Assembly: GCA_964504625.1 (NCBI GenBank)
Contig: CAZDEK010000045.1
Coordinates: 1-7,213, forward strand
Direction of reading: 5' to 3'
DNA: 7,213 bases
DNA from: CAZDEK01 sp964504625
GTDB lineage: Bacteria > Patescibacteriota > Saccharimonadia > CAILAD01 > GCA-016700035
A program made the position numbers and the translations under genes. The notes under the pieces were generated by a model. The model made no database searches and had not been told where the DNA came from. It saw only the letters and a program-made list of their open reading frames with translations. Every line of letters begins with the position of its first letter. Positions within the stretch are counted from its first letter, which is position 1. Of the stretch, positions 1 to 5,580 are shown piece by piece.

Positions 1-815
1 ATGCGACGGTGAAAAACACGACGCTCAAGAGTTACATCTACGACTTCGGCGACGGCAGTACGAAGGAATCAACTGACGCAAAGCTCGATCATGTCTACAA
101 AGAGGCCGGCACCTATACGGCTAAGGTAAGAGTCGTTACTAGCTCAGGTTCGACGAATTATGTTCCGGCCTGTCAGCAGCGGATAGAGGTAAAGAATCCT
201 CAGCTAGCGTATCTCAAGCAGGCGGTAAATCAGAGTGTTCGCGATTCTCAGAATCGACCAACCAATGCAGCTGGAACAACGGTTAAAGCTGGTGATGAGA
301 TACGCTATTCGCTGGCAGTGACCAACTCTGGCAATGGCACAGCTAAGGCCTTCCGCTTTGAGGAGAATATCGCTGATATTCTTGAGTACGCTGATGTAAC
401 CGATAATGGCGGCGCTACCTTGACAGCCGAATCGGTGCCAGGTCAGGAAAAGCTGGTGCAAAAGAAGCTGGTCTGGAATCCAGTCGACATCAAAGCCGGT
501 GAGACGGTGACCAAGCAGTTTGTCGTTAAGATTAAGAAGCCGATCCCAGCAACGCCGACCGGGCTGAGTGACAAAAATTCGTACGACCTTAAAATGGAGA
601 ACATCTTTTTCGATCAGATGATTGAGAGTCTCTTACCACCACCCACGGTGATGACGGTTGAAACGGTATCGCAAAATCTTCCGCAAACTGGTGCAAGTGC
701 CGCTAATACTGGCCTGGCACTGTTTGCCAGCGGTGCGATTTTCATCTATCTGCGACAGCGACTCATTCAGAAGGAATTGGCGATTCTGGCCACACAAGGA
801 GATCATCATGCCTGA
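1..815 (+). CDS. LPXTG-anchored surface protein with PKD-like and DUF11-like repeats (5' partial)
   Basis: The reading frame is open from base 3, so the gene starts upstream of the window. The visible part begins in a PKD-type Ig-like repeat: a D-F-G-D-G motif at 42-56, followed by the Y-x-x-x-G-T-Y-T pattern typical of the end of such repeats. Next comes a second beta-rich repeat of about 130 residues with a TNSGNGTAKAF stretch, typical of DUF11-like surface repeats. Near the C-terminus is an LPQTG sortase motif (678-692), then a short hydrophobic helix and a basic RQR stop-transfer. This predicts export and sortase linkage to the cell wall, or anchoring by the helix. The tail after the helix is about 20 residues, longer than the few basic residues of a usual sorting signal. 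The gene overlaps the next by 8 bases, which suggests co-translation with the genes downstream. Domain families are named from pattern recognition; the ligand or function is unknown. Confidence 0.85.
   Translation, partial: ATVKNTTLKSYIYDFGDGSTKESTDAKLDHVYKEAGTYTAKVRVVTSSGSTNYVPACQQRIEVKNPQLAYLKQAVNQSVRDSQNRPTNAAGTTVKAGDEIRYSLAVTNSGNGTAKAFRFEENIADILEYADVTDNGGATLTAESVPGQEKLVQKKLVWNPVDIKAGETVTKQFVVKIKKPIPATPTGLSDKNSYDLKMENIFFDQMIESLLPPPTVMTVETVSQNLPQTGASAANTGLALFASGAIFIYLRQRLIQKELAILATQGDHHA
796..801 (+). promoter_or_regulatory. Ribosome binding site fixing the start at 808
   Basis: AAGGAG lies six bases before the ATG at 808, inside the 3' end of the surface-protein gene. It decides in favour of 808 over an in-frame ATG at 658 that would give 50 extra residues with no such site. 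Confidence 0.7.
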
Positions 816-1383
816 AAAACTCCACGGACCTGAGCGTACTGCCGAGCATTCAAAGCGTAACGAAGCATTGAAGCAGTCCGTCGAGCATCAAGCTTCGGCT
901 GAAGTTCATAAACAATCATCCGCTGAACGCCAGCATTCAGTAGAAGTTGCCCGTGAGCAGCTGAAAGTTGCCGAACGGGAATCGCAGCCAACCGATCGTG
1001 AGCATCGATCAGAGCAGCCAGCTGAGCGTGGTGAGCCAAAAGTGGTGTCGCGTCGAGAACGCGATGCAGTTTTCCAATCCACGATGCAGCAGGTCCGTCA
1101 CCAGCTAACACCTGCACAACGTACCTTTTCTCGTTTGGTACATGCCAAGCCGGTTGAGGCTACCAGTGAGCTGCTTGAGGAGACGGTATTTCGGACGAGT
1201 TTTCTCTGGGGTGGCGTAATCGGTGGACTGATCTTTGGTGGGGCGCTCTATCTTGTGGCCAGAGTGCAGGGTTTTGAGCTATCTGGCTCAGAATTTATTA
1301 TCGGTTTGGTCCTAGGTGGATTGATCGGCTTTCTCATCGAGAAAATCTGGCGTCGAAAACGCGAGAAAACCCCCGTTAATTAA
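808..1383 (+). CDS. Unknown protein: charged N-terminal region plus Gly-rich two-helix membrane hairpin
   Basis: The product is 191 residues. Residues 1-100 are very rich in Glu, Arg, His, Gln and Ser and look disordered or coiled-coil. Residues 101-130 look like an amphipathic linker. Two membrane helices follow at about 132-153 and 162-178, both Gly-rich (GGVIGGLIFGG and GLVLGGLIGF), joined by a short polar loop. The C-terminus is strongly basic (WRRKREK), so by the positive-inside rule both ends are cytoplasmic and the loop is outside. I do not recognise the family with certainty. The hairpin and its place ahead of ATPase genes recall AtpI/AtpZ, small two-helix proteins encoded at the head of many F-type operons and linked to c-ring assembly, but those lack the 130-residue N-terminal region. 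It overlaps the surface-protein gene by 8 bases, and the c-like gene follows after 31 bases. It could instead be a structural membrane partner of the complex. Confidence 0.8.
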   Translation: MPEKLHGPERTAEHSKRNEALKQSVEHQASAEVHKQSSAERQHSVEVAREQLKVAERESQPTDREHRSEQPAERGEPKVVSRRERDAVFQSTMQQVRHQLTPAQRTFSRLVHAKPVEATSELLEETVFRTSFLWGGVIGGLIFGGALYLVARVQGFELSGSEFIIGLVLGGLIGFLIEKIWRRKREKTPVN

Positions 1384-1384
1384 C
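1375..1384. other. 10-base perfect palindrome GTTAATTAAC
   Basis: GTTAATTAAC spans the stop codon of the preceding gene and lies about ten bases before the -10-like element at 1395-1400. A palindrome beside a promoter could be an operator, or simply an AT-rich upstream element. No second copy was noticed in the window, so the role is a guess. Confidence 0.25.
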
Positions 1385-1391
1385 CCTTTTC

Positions 1392-1400
1392 TGATACACT
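1392..1400 (+). promoter_or_regulatory. Possible extended -10 promoter ahead of the c-like/F1 genes
   Basis: TGATACACT matches the extended -10 pattern TGN plus TACACT (4 of 6 to TATAAT, with the key first, second and last bases). No good -35 is visible at 16-18 bases upstream. Initiation would fall about 8 bases before the ATG at 1415, giving a very short leader, which fits the absence of a clear Shine-Dalgarno there. This is the only intergenic gap above one base inside the gene cluster, so an internal promoter driving the ATPase part is plausible. Confidence 0.35.
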
Positions 1401-1414
1401 AGAGCGTAAGCGTT

Positions 1415-2248
1415 ATGTGGAGTCGAGTCCAGAAAGTTTGTGTATGGGCGCTCATAGTGACGCTGCTCGGCTGGTCGGGGGTGGGCCTGGCCAGGGCGGC
1501 TGATGCTGTGGTTTCTCAAACATTTTCTGTCGATGGCACTGCACCGGCTGGAAGTTTGGTGGCACGACAAGCTTCGAATAGCCAGAAAGTCGTGGCGGCC
1601 ACTCCGGCTAATCGTGCGAATTTAGTCGGTGTTGTAGTCAATAAGAGTGAGACGTTCGTCAGCTATATCACCACTGCAAACGGCAATGTGGAAGTGGCGA
1701 CCAGTGGTGCTGTGCCGCTCAACGTATCGACGATCAATGGCGATATTAAGGCTGGCGATCAACTCACTTCATCACCGATTAGTGGCTTTGCTATGAAGGC
1801 GACTGGTTATGGTAAGGTCATTGGTCGGGCTGCAAATGATTTTTCGCGCAGTACGAGTGGTGCGCAGATCCGGACAGTTAATGATGATAAGGGGAAGCCG
1901 ACTGAAGTAGCCGTGGGGCAGGTGCCGGTGACGATTGCAATCGCTGATTGGTCGGCGCCGAGTGGTTTGCAGAATGTCTTTGTCGATAATCTTCAGGCGA
2001 TTGGCGGCCAGCTGACTGGAAAGCAAGTTGGTGCTTCGAATGCAGTTATCGCTGCCTTGGTGCTAGCAATTGGAGTGTTGGTGTCCGGTATCGTACTGTT
2101 CTCATCGGTTAGCGCCAGTATGCACTCGCTCGGGCGCAATCCGTTATCGCATCGGGTGATTCGTCGGGGCCTGACCCAGGTAATACTCATTGTAATTGCC
2201 CTTATGGTAGTGAGTATTGTCGTTGCGTATATCATAATAGGGAGATAG
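1415..2248 (+). CDS. Secreted-domain/c-subunit-like membrane hairpin fusion protein
   Basis: The product is 277 residues. A signal peptide is clear: a basic start, a hydrophobic core at 8-20 and an ARA-A cleavage site near 28/29. Residues 31-145 form a beta-rich extracytoplasmic domain. The stretch STINGDIKAGDQL followed by FAMKATGYGKVIGRA resembles a domain I recall from phage-tail-type (peptidase G2/S74-like) and many CPR secreted proteins. Residues 146-200 are a linker. Two hydrophobic helices follow at about 207-232 and 253-275, joined by a basic loop containing G240-R241-N242-P243. This matches the cytoplasmic polar loop of F-type subunit c (GRNP/ARQP), and the predicted topology (N and C out, loop in) is that of c. 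The first helix has Ser/Ala spacing before the loop (SSVSAS) where c has Gly repeats. There is no Asp or Glu after residue 191, so the ion-binding carboxylate of helix 2 is missing. It lies one base before the b-subunit gene. The call as c-related is an inference from the motif, topology and position. Confidence 0.8.
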   Translation: MWSRVQKVCVWALIVTLLGWSGVGLARAADAVVSQTFSVDGTAPAGSLVARQASNSQKVVAATPANRANLVGVVVNKSETFVSYITTANGNVEVATSGAVPLNVSTINGDIKAGDQLTSSPISGFAMKATGYGKVIGRAANDFSRSTSGAQIRTVNDDKGKPTEVAVGQVPVTIAIADWSAPSGLQNVFVDNLQAIGGQLTGKQVGASNAVIAALVLAIGVLVSGIVLFSSVSASMHSLGRNPLSHRVIRRGLTQVILIVIALMVVSIVVAYIIIGR

Positions 2249-2249
2249 C

Positions 2250-2870
2250 ATGGAAGTAGAGGCACTCATTTGGGTACTGATCGGGCTAATGGCCATGACG
2301 CTCTTAGTCTTGGCATGGATTGGTACGCGTTTGCAGCGACTCGAGAAAGCTCGAGCCAAAGCGGTACATGACACACCGCTTTCAAAAGACCAGCTTGCAA
2401 AACTACGTGATGAAGCTAGTCAACAGTATGAGACTACGATGGTGCGAGAGCTCAAGCGTTTCGAAGCTGAAATGGCCAAGATGAGTGAGGAGCTGCTGGG
2501 TAAACTCCGCACACAGGTCAGCGATCCTCAGGCTCAGCTGCAGACCACGATTAATGGCTTGCTTGCCGCGACGACGCAGGGTTATCAGGTCGCGCTCGAT
2601 GAAGCAGTACAGCAGCTGCGCGCTCGTTTAGCGTCGGTCGATCGACTGATTGCATCGCATGCCGAAGCGGCCGACAAGGCTGTTCAGGCCCTGGTGGAAG
2701 AGCGACGAACGGCTGCACTAGCACGACTTGATCATTCCCTCGGTGAGATGTTTGCAGACTACATGACGAAAGTAGCTAGCGGAGTGGATTTTGGCGATCA
2801 GCAGGAACTCATTCTGCAGCGGCTTGAAGCTATAAAGCCTCAGCTTCTGGAGGACGTGAAGCGTGCCTGA
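2250..2870 (+). CDS. atpF: F-type ATPase subunit b-like peripheral stalk protein
   Basis: The 206-residue product has one N-terminal membrane helix (about residues 5-25) followed by a long, highly charged helical region rich in Glu, Lys, Arg, Ala and Gln. This is the architecture of subunit b, whose paired helices tie F1 to the membrane as the stator. Usual bacterial b is about 155-170 residues, so this stalk is longer, with a second helical segment at about 115-206. Sequence similarity to b is weak, as is normal for this subunit, and the call rests on architecture plus its position directly before delta. GGGAG (2240-2244) lies five bases before the ATG. The gene starts one base after the c-like gene and overlaps delta by 8 bases. 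Since no subunit a is encoded nearby, its membrane partner is unknown; the two-helix protein at 808 or the c-like protein are candidates by inference. Confidence 0.75.
   Translation: MEVEALIWVLIGLMAMTLLVLAWIGTRLQRLEKARAKAVHDTPLSKDQLAKLRDEASQQYETTMVRELKRFEAEMAKMSEELLGKLRTQVSDPQAQLQTTINGLLAATTQGYQVALDEAVQQLRARLASVDRLIASHAEAADKAVQALVEERRTAALARLDHSLGEMFADYMTKVASGVDFGDQQELILQRLEAIKPQLLEDVKRA
2849..2853 (+). promoter_or_regulatory. Ribosome binding site for the GTG start at 2863
   Basis: GGAGG lies nine bases before GTG at 2863, inside the end of the b gene, and supports this non-ATG start for the delta-like gene. Confidence 0.6.
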
Positions 2871-3300
2871 AGTAACGCTCAGCCTGCCAGTTGGTGTGCA
2901 GACGCTTTCAGACGTTGAGGCGTGTCGACTGATGCTTGAGCACTGGTCAGAGCCGCAGGCTGCAAAACCAGTAGCTCTTGAGGCCGATACTGAAATATGG
3001 CTGCATCAGCAGCTGCAGCAGGTGGGTGCTGGAGCTTTACAGGGGCAGCTCGAAGCCTTAGGTAAGTCAGCTCCCCTTTTTGAACTAGAATTCGCTACTG
3101 AGCCGTCCGATGATCTCAAGCGAAAACTCATCGAGTGGCTGCGTCATTCGCTGCATCCTCATATTCTTATTCGAGTCAGTGTGAATCGACAGCTGATTGG
3201 AGGGATGCGGCTGCGTACCGGCAAGCATATGTATGATCTGTCGCTGGCTAATAGCTTACGGAACGGCGAAGCTATCGCCCGGGAGGTATTACATGCCTAA
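2863..3300 (+). CDS. atpH: F-type ATPase subunit delta-like protein (short)
   Basis: The product is 145 residues against about 175-180 for usual delta (OSCP in mitochondria), which caps F1 and binds subunit b. The C-terminal third is recognisable: I112-G113-G114, R118, G120, D125 and S127 follow the family pattern IGG-x-x-x-R-x-G-x(4)-D-x-S that ends bacterial delta. The N-terminal part, which in the family is a six-helix bundle holding the N-terminal helix of alpha, is about 30 residues shorter and not recognisable by eye. The start is GTG with GGAGG upstream. The gene overlaps b and alpha by 8 bases each. Position between b and alpha strongly supports the call. Confidence 0.8.
   Translation: MPEVTLSLPVGVQTLSDVEACRLMLEHWSEPQAAKPVALEADTEIWLHQQLQQVGAGALQGQLEALGKSAPLFELEFATEPSDDLKRKLIEWLRHSLHPHILIRVSVNRQLIGGMRLRTGKHMYDLSLANSLRNGEAIAREVLHA
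3281..3286 (+). promoter_or_regulatory. Ribosome binding site fixing the alpha start at 3293
   Basis: GGGAGG ends six bases before the ATG at 3293. An in-frame ATG at 3197 would add 32 residues of Cys-rich sequence that is the delta gene read in another frame, so 3293 is the right start. Confidence 0.75.
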
Positions 3301-4735
3301 GGTTGGAAATGAGTTCACCCAACTGACAGCGGCTGGTCGCCCGACTGGAGAAGCGGTTGCGGTACGTCGTTTTGTGGTCGATGTACGGGGGCTTGAGGGT
3401 GTACCGGCTGGCGGTCAAGTTGTGTTTGAGAATGGTGAGACGGGATTGGTCCGGGAGATTCACGACGATACGGCCCGCATCCTGACTCTGACAGGTGAAG
3501 GCGTCGAGATTGGCATGCTGGCGGTCGCGCAAGCGGATGTACTGACGGTGCCCGCTAGCTCAAAGCTCCTTGGTCGGATTGTGAATCCGCTCGGTCGACC
3601 GCTGGATGGTAAGCCACTACCAAGTGGCCAGCGCCAGCGCGCTATGTTTGCGCCTGCTCCAGCCTTTGCAGACCGTGCAATACTCAATGAGCAGCTCGAG
3701 ACCGGTGTTACCATCGTTGATACCCTGTTTCCTATCGTACTTGGGCAGCGCATCGCCATTATGGGTGACGCCAAGTCGGGCAAGACAACCTTCACGACCC
3801 AGGTAGCTATTCACCAAGCGCAGGCTGGCCGTAAGGTCGTGCTGGTACTCATTGCGAAGCGTCGGACGGATGTTGAGACTCTTATCGCGCGTTTGGATGC
3901 TGCTGGTGTGCGTGACAATATAGTGTTGGTGATCGCTGATGTGTTTGATTCGGCGATGTTGCAGTATCTCGCGCCCTATGCTGGTTGTGCGATTGCTGAA
4001 GAGCTCTGGCAGGGTGGTGAAGATACGGTTATCATCTACGATGACTTTAGTTCGCATGCGAAGATTTGGCGAGAGATTTCATTGATTTTGGGCGCAAACC
4101 CAGGTCGTGAGTCATTTCCCGGTGATATGTTTTACACGCATTCTTCGCTCCTCGAGCGAGCTGGTAAGCTCAAGTCGAATGGTAAGAGCCTGACGGCGCT
4201 GCCGATTGCCGTAACGCCGAACGATGATATTACAGGCTACCTGTCGACAAGCCTGATCTCAATGACCGATGGGCAGATAGTGTTCGATGTCACGACGATG
4301 TATCAGGGTACCCGACCGGCGGTTAATGTTGGCTTGTCAGTCTCGCGCGTTGGTGGTCGAGCACAGACCGCTGACCATAAAGAGTTAGCTGGACGGGTTA
4401 GCCAGGTGCTTGCTCGGGCCCGACAAGCCGGTCAATTCTCCCACTTTGGTACTGAGCTTTCGAGTGATATGCGCAATGATTTGGCATTAAGCACGGTACT
4501 TTATCAGCTCTTTAATCAGACACCAGAAGAGCTTTATAGTGTGCGTGAGCAGCAGATTCTGTTGCATGCAGCCTTTGCGTCGATTGGTCGGCCAGAGTTT
4601 TCTATGGGATTTCTCAAGTCGGTTGTGCGAGATGTGGCTCAGTCTAACCCTGATATGAAGCCAGTTGAGGCGGCAGCGAATATGCTGGCTTCAGCGCCGC
4701 CTCAAGAAACTCCTGCACCGGGAGCGACAACATGA
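3293..4735 (+). CDS. atpA: F1 ATPase subunit alpha
   Basis: The 480-residue product is the non-catalytic alpha subunit of the F1 hexamer (usual length about 500-515). The N-terminal beta-barrel gives LLGRIVNPLGRPLDG at about 92-106. The P-loop GDAKSGKT is at 158-165, against the usual GDRQTGKT, so Arg and Gln are replaced by Ala and Lys while the Lys-Thr pair stays. The family block MLQYLAPYAGCA is at 222-233, and the Walker B strand VIIYDD follows at 246-251. Next come PGRESFPGDMFY (270-281), SLTALP and SMTDGQI. NVGLSVSRVG carries R352, the arginine finger that completes the neighbouring beta active site. The N-terminus before the barrel is short and unlike the usual delta-binding helix, matching the shortened delta. 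The last 15 residues are Pro/Ala/Thr-rich and probably disordered. It overlaps delta by 8 bases and gamma by 4 (ATGA). Confidence 0.96.
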   Translation: MPKVGNEFTQLTAAGRPTGEAVAVRRFVVDVRGLEGVPAGGQVVFENGETGLVREIHDDTARILTLTGEGVEIGMLAVAQADVLTVPASSKLLGRIVNPLGRPLDGKPLPSGQRQRAMFAPAPAFADRAILNEQLETGVTIVDTLFPIVLGQRIAIMGDAKSGKTTFTTQVAIHQAQAGRKVVLVLIAKRRTDVETLIARLDAAGVRDNIVLVIADVFDSAMLQYLAPYAGCAIAEELWQGGEDTVIIYDDFSSHAKIWREISLILGANPGRESFPGDMFYTHSSLLERAGKLKSNGKSLTALPIAVTPNDDITGYLSTSLISMTDGQIVFDVTTMYQGTRPAVNVGLSVSRVGGRAQTADHKELAGRVSQVLARARQAGQFSHFGTELSSDMRNDLALSTVLYQLFNQTPEELYSVREQQILLHAAFASIGRPEFSMGFLKSVVRDVAQSNPDMKPVEAAANMLASAPPQETPAPGATT

Positions 4736-5580
4736 GTACATTGAAAGATCTGCAACAGGAATATGAGCAATATCGTGTTATTGGCGAGCTCTCAGAGGCA
4801 CTTGAGGGCATCGCTAGCTATCGGATACGCCAAATTAAGGACCGAGTGTTGTTGTCGAAGGAATTCTTCCGCGAGCTCTATGCAATTTACTTGGCGCTCC
4901 GTGTTGATAAGGCTACAGCCCGTACCCCGGAGCTGAATCGTGATCTGTATGTCGTGATTACCTCGACAGGTGGCTTGAGTGGTGAGATTGATGACATGAT
5001 TTTGAGTCAAGTGATGAGTGATTATACGGCTGAAACGACTGACATTTTGACGATTGGACAAAGAGGTTCGATGCGACTACAAGCGCGTGGCGTCAAACCA
5101 GTTCGAGCTTTTGGGCAGCCTGATATTACGCAACCGATCGATGCATCGCCGATCATTGCATTAGCGCAGAAATATCGACGCACGTATGTCTATTACCAAG
5201 AATTTTTAACGTTGACTGCACAACGTCCGAATCGTATTGAGCTTGTGCTAGAAGCGAAAGCACAAGAGAATGAGGCGGTTGGTATGCCTGGCGACGGGGT
5301 GCAAGACTTGATCATTGCTGATGAGTATCTCTTCGAGCCAAGTCAGGAAGAAGTTGTAGCTTATCTGGAGCGCATCATGCTTGGTCTGACGATGACCCAG
5401 CTTATTTTCGAATCACAACTCGCGCAATTTGCTTCGCGCTTCACGGCTATGCTTACCGCAAACTTGCGGGCTCAAGATGCGCAGCGGGATACGCGCATGC
5501 GCTTTCTAGCGGCACGGCGGCGGGAGCGAGATGAAGCAGCACACGAAATAGTCTACGCAATGCGAGGTGTACTGCCATGA
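4732..5580 (+). CDS. atpG: F1 ATPase subunit gamma (central stalk)
   Basis: The 282-residue product has close to the usual gamma length (about 285-290). Gamma is the rotating shaft linking the alpha3beta3 head to the membrane ring. The N-terminal helix contains GELSEALEGIASYR (18-31), at the place of the conserved QKITKAMEMVAASK segment. The Rossmann-like middle begins with YVVITSTGGLSGEID (73-87), equivalent to the usual LVVSTDRGLCGGLN. EYLFEPSQEEV (198-208) matches the family YLYEPD block. The long C-terminal helix carries FASRFTAMLTAN (233-244) and ends HEIVYAMRGVLP, like the family end ELTEIVSGA. Both shaft helices are therefore intact. Similarity is clear but low, and the central domain is divergent. 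GGGAG (4720-4724) lies seven bases before the ATG. It overlaps alpha and beta through ATGA junctions. Confidence 0.92.
   Translation: MSTLKDLQQEYEQYRVIGELSEALEGIASYRIRQIKDRVLLSKEFFRELYAIYLALRVDKATARTPELNRDLYVVITSTGGLSGEIDDMILSQVMSDYTAETTDILTIGQRGSMRLQARGVKPVRAFGQPDITQPIDASPIIALAQKYRRTYVYYQEFLTLTAQRPNRIELVLEAKAQENEAVGMPGDGVQDLIIADEYLFEPSQEEVVAYLERIMLGLTMTQLIFESQLAQFASRFTAMLTANLRAQDAQRDTRMRFLAARRRERDEAAHEIVYAMRGVLP

Noticed and set aside
658..807. In-frame ATG at 658 as an earlier start for the two-helix protein
   Set aside because: The extra 50 residues are the surface-protein gene read out of frame, with no ribosome binding site, whereas AAGGAG stands correctly before 808.
2033..2248. Calling the c-like hairpin simply atpE
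   Set aside because: The GRNP loop and topology fit, but there is no ion-binding carboxylate and there is a large secreted domain, so a plain atpE label would mislead.
3197..3292. Earlier start for alpha at 3197
   Set aside because: The 32 extra residues are Cys-rich and come from the delta gene in another frame; GGGAGG precedes the ATG at 3293.
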